Source: Bradyrhizobium vignae (GTDB taxonomy: Bacteria; Pseudomonadota; Alphaproteobacteria; Rhizobiales; Xanthobacteraceae). Taken from it: a stretch of 48,012 bases of DNA. Every line of letters begins with the position of its first letter. Within the stretch, counting starts at the first letter, position 1. The DNA lies in contig NZ_RDQF01000059.1 in NCBI RefSeq assembly GCF_004114425.1, forward strand, positions 1 to 48,012. The letters are read 5' to 3'. A program made the translations under genes and the position numbers. Under the pieces are notes generated by a model, which did not search any database, had not been told where the DNA came from, and worked only from the letters and a program-made list of their open reading frames with translations. Positions 6,823 through 15,976 of this stretch are shown piece after piece.

Positions 6823-8370
6823 TCACTCTGCGGCTTCAAGATTGGCGGGCTTGTCGGCCTCGCCCAGCGGCGACACTGCGGGGCCGTTGAGCGCGGTGCC
6901 GTCGGGCGCAAACTGCGATCCGTGACACGGGCAATCCCAACACTGCTCGAGTGAATTCCAGTGCACGACGCAGCCGAGATGGGTGCAGCTTGCCGAATGC
7001 AAGTGCAATTGCCCGTTCCGGTCGCGGCACGCCGCGATCTTCTTCAGGCCGCTGCGGACGAGGCGCCCCTCGCCCGGCCGCAAATGTTCGACGCTCGCGA
7101 TCTCACTCGCGGTGAGATACTCCGCGAAATTCTTCAGCGGCGTGATGTTCTCGCTGATGAACTCGCCGATGTTCTTGTGGATCTTCCGCGTCGGAGCGTA
7201 GACCTCTTCCCACGGGCTCGCGCCAATCGTGATCAGATCCGTCACCAACAAGCCGGCAACGAGCCCGTTCGTGATCCCCTGCCCTGAATCGCCGCTGACG
7301 ACATAGAGATGCTCTTCGCCGGGACTGCGGCCGATGAAGCCGGCGAAATCGATCGGCTCCAGCACCTGGCCGGACCACCGGTGAGTGACCTCGCGCAGGT
7401 GCGGCAATCGCTCGCGCGCCCAGCGTTCGAGCGCATCAAGGCGTTGTGCGCCGTCGTTCGCTTCGCCCGACTTATGGTCTTCGCCGCCGATGATCACGAG
7501 ATGCTCGTCGGTGGAGAACGGCTGGAGTCGGACATAGTGATACGGATCGAGCGTATCCCAATAGAGCGCGTCCTCCAGCGCTCCGGCCGCGATCTTCGCG
7601 GCGAGCGCATAGGTGCGGTAAGGCGCCTGCTTGGTATGGATCGCGACCTGCACATTGACGGGCGAGTTCGTCGCGACCACCACGTCGGCGGCGTGGACCT
7701 CGTGGCCTGAGGCGGTCGTCACGACCATGTCGCCTTGGCGTTGACGGATGCTCTCGACACAGGTGTCGGCGTAGAGCCTGGCGCCCCGGCGCTCCAGTGC
7801 GCTCGCGAGACCAGCGAGATATTTGGTCGGGTGCAGGCGCGCCTGGCGCGGAAAACGCAGCGAACGCATCTGGCCGTTGGCATGGAACGGGGTCGGCTCG
7901 ACGTAGTTTTCGACGGGAATCCCCAGCCTGAGACAGCAATCCAATTCCTCGTCCAGCTCGGATGCTGGCGTTTCGGGCGCCTGCACCCAGTAACCGTCGA
8001 CGCGTTGAAAATCGCAATCGATGTGCTCGATGCGCTGAATGGCCTCGGCGCGATCGATCGCGGTCACAACGCTCTGATAGTAGTGGCGGGCACAGTCGGG
8101 GCCTCGCACCCTCAACAACTCGTCGTAACCGTCGTCGAGCGCCGTCGCCAGGTGTGCGGTGGTACGCGCCGTCATCCCGCTGCCGATGCCGCCGCGGTCC
8201 AGCACCACGACCGAACGTCCGTGGCTGGCAAGCTCATAGGCGACCGATAATCCGGAAATTCCTGAGCCGACAACGGCGAGGTCCGCTCCCACGGTCCCGG
8301 ATAGCGCCGGCGCGTCTGCGACCGAGATATCCATCCAAGGCGATCGGGTGTGCTCGTCCCGTACGTTCAT
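6823..8370 (-). CDS. FAD-dependent oxidoreductase with C-terminal Rieske domain
   Basis: This is a 515-aa two-domain enzyme. The N-terminal DAO-type FAD domain has GSGISG at 35-40 and continues to about residue 400. The C-terminal Rieske [2Fe-2S] domain has Cys462-x-His464 in CTHLGC and Cys480-x-x-His483 in CPCHGS, so all four cluster ligands are present. Proteins with this order are common in soil bacteria and are often annotated as glycine/D-amino-acid oxidases with a Rieske domain; the true substrate is not known. The ATG at 8370 has a strong GAGGAG. There is no signal peptide. It is divergent from the small gene at 8498. Confidence 0.9.
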   Translation of the reverse strand: MNVRDEHTRSPWMDISVADAPALSGTVGADLAVVGSGISGLSVAYELASHGRSVVVLDRGGIGSGMTARTTAHLATALDDGYDELLRVRGPDCARHYYQSVVTAIDRAEAIQRIEHIDCDFQRVDGYWVQAPETPASELDEELDCCLRLGIPVENYVEPTPFHANGQMRSLRFPRQARLHPTKYLAGLASALERRGARLYADTCVESIRQRQGDMVVTTASGHEVHAADVVVATNSPVNVQVAIHTKQAPYRTYALAAKIAAGALEDALYWDTLDPYHYVRLQPFSTDEHLVIIGGEDHKSGEANDGAQRLDALERWARERLPHLREVTHRWSGQVLEPIDFAGFIGRSPGEEHLYVVSGDSGQGITNGLVAGLLVTDLITIGASPWEEVYAPTRKIHKNIGEFISENITPLKNFAEYLTASEIASVEHLRPGEGRLVRSGLKKIAACRDRNGQLHLHSASCTHLGCVVHWNSLEQCWDCPCHGSQFAPDGTALNGPAVSPLGEADKPANLEAAE

Positions 8371-8497
8371 GGCAGTTCTCCTCGGAAGAACAAACGATGT
8401 GGTACGATCAGGGTTCCTGTCGGCGGCCGGCGAGCGGAACGTGACCGTGCTCACCTCATCGATTAGGAACCTTCATCGTGCTCGCGCATGAAACCGC

Positions 8498-8725
8498 ATG
8501 AAAACTCCATCACCCGGAATGCGCAGGGCGCTGCGTCAGGCTCAGTTGTACGGGCACCTGCTCGTCCGCAATGACAGGCTGTATCACCCGGGAGGCAATC
8601 ATCCGATCTGCTCCATACAGCTTGCACGAGAGATGGTCAGGTCAGGATGGATGACCAAGCACGACGGCGAATACGAAATCACGCCTGACGGCCAGCTCGC
8701 CGCTGAAAGCGAACTCAGCCGCTGA
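8498..8725 (+). CDS. Small hypothetical protein
   Basis: This is a 75-aa basic protein without membrane segments. The segment LYHPGGNHPICSIQLAREMV and the end YEITPDGQLA suggest a small compact fold, perhaps winged-helix-like, but I recognise no family. The frame shows the third-position GC bias of real genes here. It is divergent from the Rieske oxidoreductase (128-bp gap) and runs head-on into the GntR gene. Confidence 0.6.
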   Translation: MKTPSPGMRRALRQAQLYGHLLVRNDRLYHPGGNHPICSIQLAREMVRSGWMTKHDGEYEITPDGQLAAESELSR

Positions 8726-8766
8726 TGCGGCGTCGCGAGCGCGACCGCAACCCCGCGCGGTACCGG

Positions 8767-9474
8767 TCAGGCGCCGAGCACATCCGCCAGCCGCAACTCG
8801 TCGGCCGCGGGATCCTTCAGGAACAGCTCCGCCTCGATCTCGTTCAGATGCGACAGCATCAAGGCCCCCGCGCGCGCCTTGTCGCGCTTGCGGATCGCAG
8901 CGACGATTCCCGCGTGATGATCGGTGCCGCAGGCCGGCGTGTCGTGGCGGCGGTAGAGCAGGATGATGAGCGAGGAGCGCGCGATCAGCTCCTTCAGGAA
9001 GCCGAGATAGATGCCGTGGCCGCTCATCTCGGCGACGAGGCGATGAAACTCGCCGGAGAGCCGCACCGAGGCGCGCGCATCGCCGCGCAATTCCGCTTCG
9101 CGCTCCTCGGCAAGATGCTGGCCGAGGCGATCGAGCCAGGCCGGCGAAACCGCATCGATCGCGCGATCCACGATGGTAGGCTCGATCAGGCGGCGCGCCT
9201 CGAACACTTCGCGGGCATCGGCGGGCGTCGGCCGCGCGACGAAGGCGCCGCGGTTCTTCTCGATGTTGACGATGCCCTCATGTGCGAGCTGCTGCAGCGC
9301 GGTGCGCACCAGCGTACGGCTCGCGCCGTAGATCTCGCCGATCTCGTCCTCACCGAGCTTGGTGCCGGGCAGCAGGCGATGTTCGAGGATCGCCGCGGTC
9401 ACGCCCTCCCGGATACGGCTGACGCGATCGCTCGCATCTGGCGCATCGGGTTTTTGGCGGGTCTTGGCGGCCAT
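8767..9474 (-). CDS. GntR family transcriptional regulator, FCD (FadR) subfamily
   Basis: This is a 235-aa regulator. The winged HTH covers about residues 15-85, with GTKLGEDEIGEIYGASRTLV as the helix-turn-helix. The rest is an all-helical FCD ligand domain with probable metal-binding histidines in EFHRLVAEMSGH and DHHAG. FCD regulators usually sense an organic acid or amino acid that is a substrate of the neighbouring pathway. It is divergent from the ABC importer/racemase operon and very likely controls it and itself. I chose ATG 9474; a TTG at 9537 would place the start inside the putative operator at 9529-9560. Confidence 0.9.
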   Translation of the reverse strand: MAAKTRQKPDAPDASDRVSRIREGVTAAILEHRLLPGTKLGEDEIGEIYGASRTLVRTALQQLAHEGIVNIEKNRGAFVARPTPADAREVFEARRLIEPTIVDRAIDAVSPAWLDRLGQHLAEEREAELRGDARASVRLSGEFHRLVAEMSGHGIYLGFLKELIARSSLIILLYRRHDTPACGTDHHAGIVAAIRKRDKARAGALMLSHLNEIEAELFLKDPAADELRLADVLGA

Positions 9475-9528
9475 GGGGGGCGGGAGCTCGATCGACAGGC
9501 GTTCGGCCTCGAATGTTAGTCGACGAGC

Positions 9529-9560
9529 TGTATCCAATCACAGGCGAAACTTTATACAAT
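9529..9560. promoter_or_regulatory. Candidate GntR operators (two direct copies)
   Basis: TGTATCCAAT (9529-9538) and TTTATACAAT (9551-9560) are near-identical and spaced 22 bp start to start, so they lie on one face of the helix. Each resembles the TTGTATACAA-type palindrome bound by several FCD GntR regulators. They lie 55-86 bp upstream of the GntR start. Binding by this regulator is inferred. Confidence 0.5.
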
Positions 9561-9574
9561 CTTCGCCCGTTTTG

Positions 9575-9592
9575 TGTGCAGATGACTGCGCA
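9575..9592. promoter_or_regulatory. Candidate activator site upstream of sigma-54 promoter
   Basis: TGTGCAG and CTGCGCA form a 7-bp inverted repeat with one mismatch and a 4-nt spacer. It is centred about 105 bp upstream of the -24 element, a usual distance for enhancer-binding proteins such as NtrC. The sequence is not a clear NtrC consensus. Confidence 0.3.
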
Positions 9593-9679
9593 GGTGGTGG
9601 CCAGCCAACCGGGGGCCGGAACTGACCTAACGATCTGACTCCGCTGCACAGTTTTGGAAATTCGCACAGCCGCGGGCTG

Positions 9680-9695
9680 TTGGCACGGACCTTGC
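9680..9695 (+). promoter_or_regulatory. Sigma-54 (RpoN) promoter for the ABC importer operon
   Basis: The sequence TTGGCACGGACCTTGC matches the -24/-12 consensus TGGCACG-N4-TTGC. The invariant GG (9682-9683) and GC (9694-9695) are exactly 10 bp apart. Transcription would start near 9707, about 28 bp before the ATG at 9735. This implies activation by an enhancer-binding protein, with NtrC as the natural candidate for a nitrogen-source importer. Confidence 0.8.
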
Positions 9696-9734
9696 GGAGA
9701 GAGGCGAGACGCATCGCCCCTCCTCGGACACGCC

Positions 9735-10721
<987 letters not shown>

Positions 10722-10763
10722 CGCCGATCGATCACTGGAATGCGCAACAGAGGAGTGACTGAC

Positions 10764-12053
10764 ATGAGCGAGACCACCAGGACGACCGGCGTCAGCCGCC
10801 GCACGCTACTCAAGGGCACCGCGGGTCTCGCGGGCCTTGCCGCCGGCTCCGGTGCGATCACCGGCTTTCCCTACGTGAAATCGGCCGACGCGAAGGTGCT
10901 GCGTTATCTCGGCACCGCCGTGAACGAAGGCGACGACATCTCCAAGCAGTGCCTGAAGGACACCGGTATCAAGATCGAATACATCACCGCGACCACCGAC
11001 GACGTCACCAAGCGCGTGATGACCCAGCCGAACTCCTTCGACGTGCTGGATACCGAATATTTCTCGCTGAAGAAGCTGGTGCCGTCGGGCAACATCCTCG
11101 CGCTCGACGCCAAGAAGATCAAGGAGTTCGACAACATCACGCCCGTCTTCACCAAAGGCGAGACGCCCGGCGGCAAGAAGATCGGCGGCCAGGGCACGGC
11201 ACCCTGGAAGGTGCTCTATCTGGAAGGCAAGGACTCCAAGAAGTTCGCGACGTCGGCGACCGAATTCGTGACGCTGATCCCGACCGTCTACAACGCCGAC
11301 ACGCTCGGCATCCGCCCCGACCTGATCAAGCGGCCGATCAGCTCCTGGTCCGAGCTGCTCAATCCCGAATTCAAAGGCAAGGCCTCGATCCTCAATATCC
11401 CCTCGATCGGCATCATGGATGCCGCCATGGTCGTGGAAGCCTCCGGCAAGTACAAATATGCCGACAAGGGCAACATGACCAAGGAGGAGATCGATCTCAC
11501 CATGAAGGTGATGACCGAGGCCAAGAAAGCCGGCCAGTTCCGCGCCTTCTGGAAGGACTTCAATGAGAGCGTCAACCTGATGGCTTCGGGCGAAACCGTC
11601 ATCCAGTCGATGTGGTCGCCGGCCGTCACCAAGGTCCGCTCGATGGGCATCCCCTGCACCTTCCAACCGCTCAAGGAAGGCTACCGCTCCTGGGCCTCCG
11701 GCTTCTGCGTCTCCAAGGGCGTGTCGGGCGCGAAGCTCGACTGGGCCTACGAATTCGTCAACTGGTTCCTGTCCGGCTACGCCGGCGCCTATCTCAACCG
11801 CCAGGGCTATTACTCCGCAGTGCTTTCCACCGCGAAGGCACACATGGAGCCCTACGAGTGGGCGTACTGGATGGAAGGCAAGCCGGCCGAGAAGGACATC
11901 AAGGCGCCCGACGGCTCGCTCTTGGAAAAGGCCGGCGCGGTGCGCGACGGCGGCTCCTACGAAGACCGCATGGGTGCGGTCGCCTGCTGGAACGCCGTGA
12001 TGGACGAGAACGACTACATGGTCCGCAAGTGGAACGAGTTCATCGCGGCGTAA
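10764..12053 (+). CDS. ABC transporter substrate-binding protein, Tat-exported (PotD-like)
   Basis: This is a 429-aa periplasmic binding protein of the spermidine/putrescine-type family 1 fold. The N-terminus has a twin-arginine signal, SRRTLLKG at 11-18, followed by an Ala/Gly-rich hydrophobic stretch, so it should be exported folded by Tat. The ATG at 10764 is preceded by GAGGAGTG at good spacing. Aromatic residues around the middle (WSELLNPEFKGKAS) are typical of the family. It lies 42 bp after the ATPase gene, and its TAA overlaps the next ATG. Confidence 0.9.
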   Translation: MSETTRTTGVSRRTLLKGTAGLAGLAAGSGAITGFPYVKSADAKVLRYLGTAVNEGDDISKQCLKDTGIKIEYITATTDDVTKRVMTQPNSFDVLDTEYFSLKKLVPSGNILALDAKKIKEFDNITPVFTKGETPGGKKIGGQGTAPWKVLYLEGKDSKKFATSATEFVTLIPTVYNADTLGIRPDLIKRPISSWSELLNPEFKGKASILNIPSIGIMDAAMVVEASGKYKYADKGNMTKEEIDLTMKVMTEAKKAGQFRAFWKDFNESVNLMASGETVIQSMWSPAVTKVRSMGIPCTFQPLKEGYRSWASGFCVSKGVSGAKLDWAYEFVNWFLSGYAGAYLNRQGYYSAVLSTAKAHMEPYEWAYWMEGKPAEKDIKAPDGSLLEKAGAVRDGGSYEDRMGAVACWNAVMDENDYMVRKWNEFIAA

Positions 12054-13012
12054 TGGACATGTCGGAAGAAGTCCTGCAAGAGGCTACCCCGGGCTTGCTC
12101 CCGGGGTCGGGCACAGCGCGCGCCGCAAAGCCGACGCGCCTGTCGCCGTCATTCATCTCCTGGCTCCAGGCCGGGCCGATGATGCTGGTGTTTCTCGCCT
12201 TCTTCCTCATTCCGCTCGTCTTCGTCGTCATCGTCTCGTTCTGGGACTACAACGAATATCAGCTGCTGCCGGCTTTCTCCGGCCGCGGCTACACCGATAC
12301 GTTCGAGGGCTGCATCGCGCAGCTTCCCGACCTCTGCACGATCGGCAAGACCTATGTGATGACGCTGAAGCTCTGCTTCATGGTCTGGGCCATCACCCTC
12401 TTCCTCGGCTTCTGGGTCGCCTACTTCCTCGCCTTCCACGTCAAGTCCAAGACCTGGCAGATGGGCTTGTCGCTGCTCTGCACGATCCCGTTCTGGACCT
12501 CCAACGTGATCCGCATGATCGCCTGGATCCCGTTGCTCGGACGCAACGGCCTCGTGAACTCCGGCCTGATGAAGACGGGACTGATCAACCATCCCTTGGA
12601 ATGGCTCCTGTTCTCCGAATTCTCCGTGGTGCTGGCGCTGGTGCACCTCTTCACCTTCTTCATGGTGGTGCCGATCTTCAACTCGATGGTGCGCATCGAC
12701 AAGTCTCTGATCGAGGCGGCCTATGACGCCGGCGCCACCGGCTTCCAGACCCTCGTCAACGTCATCATCCCGCTGGCGAAGCCCGGCATCGTGATCGGCT
12801 CGATCTTCGTCATCACCATCGTGATGGGCGACTTCATCACCATCGGCGTGATGGGCGGCCAGCAGATCGCGGCGGCCGGCAAGATCATCGAGACGCGGGT
12901 GAATGCGCTGCAATTTCCCGCCGCCGCGGCCAACGCCGTGATCCTGCTCGCGATCACCTTCCTGATCATCACCATGATGTCGCGCATCGTCGACATCAAG
13001 AAGGAGCTCTAA
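12053..13012 (+). CDS. ABC transporter permease (PotB-like)
   Basis: This is a 319-aa inner-membrane permease with about six membrane helices. The EAA loop that docks the ATPase is EAAYDAGATGFQTLVNVIIP from residue 221. The start ATG overlaps the upstream stop (TAATG); a second ATG two codons later is an alternative. The first 40 residues are polar and Pro/Gly-rich and are coded partly by a GC-rich palindrome (12087-12106). The substrate path is shared with the permease that follows 3 bp later. Confidence 0.9.
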   Translation: MDMSEEVLQEATPGLLPGSGTARAAKPTRLSPSFISWLQAGPMMLVFLAFFLIPLVFVVIVSFWDYNEYQLLPAFSGRGYTDTFEGCIAQLPDLCTIGKTYVMTLKLCFMVWAITLFLGFWVAYFLAFHVKSKTWQMGLSLLCTIPFWTSNVIRMIAWIPLLGRNGLVNSGLMKTGLINHPLEWLLFSEFSVVLALVHLFTFFMVVPIFNSMVRIDKSLIEAAYDAGATGFQTLVNVIIPLAKPGIVIGSIFVITIVMGDFITIGVMGGQQIAAAGKIIETRVNALQFPAAAANAVILLAITFLIITMMSRIVDIKKEL

Positions 13013-13015
13013 CGC

Positions 13016-13894
13016 ATGAAGGAAGGACGTCCGCGCTCTTTCTACGTGCTCGCGATCTTCTTCGCGGCCTATGTGCTGTTTCTCTATGGGCCAATGATCG
13101 CGATCTACGTGCTGTCGTTCCAGGGACCGCAAGGGGGCCTCACCTTCCCGATGAACGGCGTGTCGACCTTCTGGATCGCAAAACTGTTCCAGGGCACCGG
13201 CATCGTCGATCTCGGCGCAGCCTTCCGCCGCTCGCTGCTGCTTGGGGTGATCGTGATGATCGCCACCGTCGTGCTGTCGGTCGCGGCCGGCATGGCTTTC
13301 CGCAGAAAATTCAAGGCACAGAGCATCCTGTTCTATTCGGCGATTGCGAGCCTGATCGTGCCCTCGATCATCACCTCGCTCGGCATCTCGCTCGAATTCC
13401 GCATCATCGACGATCTGATCAAGGCGCATTGGAACGAGAATTTCGAGACCTCGATGGGCCTGCTCACCTCGGGGCTGGGCGCACATCTGACCTGGACACT
13501 GCCGTTCGGCCTGCTGATCATGTTTGCGATCTTCAACCGATTCGACCCGCGCCTAGAGGAAGCCGCGCGCGATCTCGGGGCGACGCCGTGGCAGACCTTC
13601 CGACACGTCGTGCTGCCGATCATCCTGCCCTCGGTGATCGGCATCGGCCTGTTCGGCTTCACGCTGTCCTGGGACGAGCTCGCGCGCTCCAGCCAGGCGA
13701 TCGGCGCGGTCAATACATTGCCGCTGGATCTGCAGGGCCTCACCACCACGGTGACCAACCCCGACATCTACGCGCTCGGCACCGTGATCTCGGCAGTGTC
13801 ATTCGCGGTGATCACGCTTGCGCTCGGCACCATCCACATGCTCAACAAGCGGCAGGCGGCCAAGGGTTCGGACGCCGGCAAAGGGCTCGTCTGA
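13016..13894 (+). CDS. ABC transporter permease (PotC-like)
   Basis: This is a 292-aa inner-membrane permease with about six helices. The EAA loop is EEAARDLGATPWQTFRHVVL from residue 181. It is the second half of the permease heterodimer of this importer and starts 3 bp after the PotB-like gene. A sizeable periplasmic loop after the first helix (SFQGPQGGLTFPMNG) is typical of PotC. It is followed 21 bp later by the racemase gene. Confidence 0.9.
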   Translation: MKEGRPRSFYVLAIFFAAYVLFLYGPMIAIYVLSFQGPQGGLTFPMNGVSTFWIAKLFQGTGIVDLGAAFRRSLLLGVIVMIATVVLSVAAGMAFRRKFKAQSILFYSAIASLIVPSIITSLGISLEFRIIDDLIKAHWNENFETSMGLLTSGLGAHLTWTLPFGLLIMFAIFNRFDPRLEEAARDLGATPWQTFRHVVLPIILPSVIGIGLFGFTLSWDELARSSQAIGAVNTLPLDLQGLTTTVTNPDIYALGTVISAVSFAVITLALGTIHMLNKRQAAKGSDAGKGLV

Positions 13895-13915
13895 CGAGGG
13901 ACTTGTCTGATCACG

Positions 13916-14647
13916 ATGCGACTGCACGTCGTCAATCCCAACACCACCGCGTCGATGACCGCGAAGATCGCCGCTGCGGCGCGCAGCGTTGCCCTCCCCG
14001 GCACCGTGATCGACGCGCGTCAGCCGACGATGGGCCCAGTCTCGATCGAGGGGTTTTACGATGAGGCCTTCGCCGTTCCCGGCATGCTCGGCTGTATCCG
14101 CGAGGCCGACCGCGATGGCGCGGAGGCGCACATCATCGCCTGTTTCGACGACACCGGCTTAGATGCGGCGCGTGCGGTGGCGAAGGCACCGGTGATCGGC
14201 ATTGGTGAAGCCGGTTTCCACATCGCGAGCCTGATCGCCGCGCGTTTTGCCGTCGTGACGACGCTCGGCGTCTCCATCGTGCCGATCGAGCATAACTTAC
14301 GGAAATACAGCCTTTCTGATCGCTGCGCCCGGGTCCGCGCCGCCGAGGTGCCGGTGCTGGCGCTCGAGCAGCGCAACACCGATGCGCTCGGCAAGATCTC
14401 TGCGGAGATCACGGATGCGATCCGCGACGACCGCGCGGAAGCCATCGTGCTCGGCTGCGCCGGCATGGCCGATCTCGCCAGCGAGCTCGCCGAAACACAC
14501 GGCCTTCCTGTCGTCGACGGCGTCGCTGCCGCGGTGACGTTGGCGGAATCACTGGTGCGGCTGGGACTGAAGACATCCCGCCTGGGCCCCTACGCAGCGC
14601 CGCGCGCGAAGAGCTATTCCGGGCCCTTTTCGCAGTTTCAGCCTTGA
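13916..14647 (+). CDS. Asp/Glu racemase superfamily protein (hydantoin racemase-like)
   Basis: This is a 243-aa protein of the Asp/Glu/hydantoin racemase fold. The two catalytic cysteines are visible as Cys76 in IIACFDDTGLDAAR and Cys181 in VLGCAGMADL. The N-terminus MRLHVVNPNTT is characteristic of the hydantoin/allantoin racemase branch. It would interconvert enantiomers of an imported 5-substituted hydantoin, allantoin or related acid. It is the last gene of the sigma-54-linked importer operon. No hydantoinase or carbamoylase is in the window, so the exact substrate stays open. Confidence 0.85.
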   Translation: MRLHVVNPNTTASMTAKIAAAARSVALPGTVIDARQPTMGPVSIEGFYDEAFAVPGMLGCIREADRDGAEAHIIACFDDTGLDAARAVAKAPVIGIGEAGFHIASLIAARFAVVTTLGVSIVPIEHNLRKYSLSDRCARVRAAEVPVLALEQRNTDALGKISAEITDAIRDDRAEAIVLGCAGMADLASELAETHGLPVVDGVAAAVTLAESLVRLGLKTSRLGPYAAPRAKSYSGPFSQFQP

Positions 14648-14654
14648 TCCTGCG

Positions 14655-14682
14655 CCTTACGGGGCCCTGGAGCCCGCAAGGC
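14655..14682 (+). terminator. Hairpin after the racemase operon
   Basis: CCTTACGGG pairs with CCCGCAAGG (one G-T pair) around a short loop, starting 8 bp past the stop. A T-run TTTTTT follows at about 14697, slightly far from the stem, so efficiency is uncertain. Confidence 0.5.
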
Positions 14683-14825
14683 CCGCTGATCACTGGTTTT
14701 TTGGCTCTCAGCCTCTTTTTGGTCCCATTCCTTGCCGAAACGTAGCGTTTTCGGGACGCCCCCGGTGACCCCTCCGAGTTGCCGGTCTTCGCCACTCGCC
14801 AAGTTTCTGTTGGGTTTTGTCAGCG

Positions 14826-15320
14826 ATGATCGATCTCGCCCAGGACACACCGTCCAACCCCCTCCTTCGTCTTGGCGCCCAGCCCATCGCGCTGACCGCT
14901 GCAGCCCTGTTGCTCCTGATCGCGGGGGTGACTTCAATCGGGATCTGGCGTGCCTATACCGGCGCCGCCCCCGAGACCGACCGGGTGGTGGCATCGCGAC
15001 AGCTCCAGGCCCGCACGGTCCAGGCATCCGAGCAGCTGGTTGAGAAAACCAAAGGGCTCGAAGCGACCCAGCAGGAATCAATCGACCAGCTTCAGGTGGT
15101 GCAGGACCAGCTCCAGACGATGAAGCGGCTGATGGCGGCGCAACAGGCCGACACCAAGCGCCTGTCCGAGCAGGTCGCAAGCCTGAACGAATCCATTGAC
15201 GGCCTGCGGCAGTCCTTTGCCAGTGCACGGTCGACCGAGGTCGAAACGCCGTCGGTTACCCGCAGGAAACCTACCCGGTCCCGCGTCCACGCCAGCGCAC
15301 GCAAGAGCTCGCGCGGCTGA
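14826..15320 (+). CDS. Hypothetical membrane-anchored coiled-coil protein
   Basis: This is a 164-aa protein with one membrane helix near residues 22-45 (ALTAAALLLLIAGVTSIGIW). A long Gln-rich heptad region follows at about residues 60-130, typical of a coiled coil, and then a very basic tail (RRKPTRSRVHASARKSSRG). The topology is probably a short cytoplasmic start with the coiled coil on one face of the membrane. No family is recognised. I chose ATG 14826; a TTG three codons earlier is possible. It converges with a secreted Gly-rich protein gene, with a hairpin between them. Confidence 0.65.
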   Translation: MIDLAQDTPSNPLLRLGAQPIALTAAALLLLIAGVTSIGIWRAYTGAAPETDRVVASRQLQARTVQASEQLVEKTKGLEATQQESIDQLQVVQDQLQTMKRLMAAQQADTKRLSEQVASLNESIDGLRQSFASARSTEVETPSVTRRKPTRSRVHASARKSSRG

Positions 15321-15446
15321 CCTGATCAGGGCGCGACGGGAACTTTATTTTCGTCACTTGTGAACTGGATCACATTCGCTCGTATGATTCCGCGCGATGC
15401 TCGCGGTTACCGGATGGCGTGAGCCGATTTCAATATCCGGGGCTGG

Positions 15447-15482
15447 CAAGGTCGTTGACGGTATACTGCGTCAACGGCCTTG
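15447..15482. terminator. Bidirectional hairpin between convergent genes
   Basis: AAGGTCGTTGACG pairs with CGTCAACGGCCTT (one mismatch) around GTATACTG. It lies between the plus-strand coiled-coil gene and the minus-strand Gly-rich gene and could end both transcripts. TGTTCTTT follows on the plus strand. Confidence 0.6.
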
Positions 15483-15503
15483 TTCTTTAGCAGGCGTACC
15501 GCC

Positions 15504-15872
15504 TCACTCGCAGACGTCGACCCGACGGTACCGCCATCCCGATGGCGTCATGACACGCTTCCGTGCGACATAGCAGCCGCCATAACCGTCGTCGTAGCCG
15601 GCACCATAATAGTAGGGATCACCGTAGTAGGGGTAGCCGTAGCCGTAATAGCTCCCGTAGTAGCCGGCACCGACGAAACCCGCCCCGATCGCGAAGCCTG
15701 GCCAGAAGCCGCCGCCATGCCAATGCCGGTGCCCCCAGCCGCCCCCACCATGGAAACCACCGCCATGGAAGCCTCCACCATGCCCGAAACCGCCCCGCGC
15801 CTCGGCCACTTGCGGCGCTGACAGCCCGACTGCCGCGGCGGTCAGCGCCGCCGTCACCATCTTGCGTAACAT
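15504..15872 (-). CDS. Secreted Gly/His/Tyr-rich protein
   Basis: This is a 122-aa protein with a signal peptide (MVTAALTAAAVGLSAPQVAEA, cleaved near residue 25). The mature part is a low-complexity tract: GGGFHGGGFHGGGGWGHRHW, then a Gly/Tyr-rich stretch with many YY pairs. A compact Cys-containing end follows (CYVARKRVMTPSGWRYRRVD). Similar small proteins are common in Bradyrhizobium envelopes, with no known function; the His tract might bind metal. The ATG at 15872 has GGAGGATC upstream, so longer starts are not needed. Confidence 0.75.
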   Translation of the reverse strand: MLRKMVTAALTAAAVGLSAPQVAEARGGFGHGGGFHGGGFHGGGGWGHRHWHGGGFWPGFAIGAGFVGAGYYGSYYGYGYPYYGDPYYYGAGYDDGYGGCYVARKRVMTPSGWRYRRVDVCE

Positions 15873-15976
15873 GACTCGATCCTCCGCGCGGATACGCTCC
15901 ACGCTTCAAAGCAGGATCAAGCTAACGTCACCCAGGCATTCCGGACAGCCACACTGTCTCACTTCCGCGCGAGCGT

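Noticed and set aside
12149..13486. Very long minus-strand open frame (445 codons) opposite the permease genes
   Set aside because: The plus strand codes for two clear permeases. The minus-strand product is Asp/His/Arg-rich, the usual antisense artefact of GC-rich genes.
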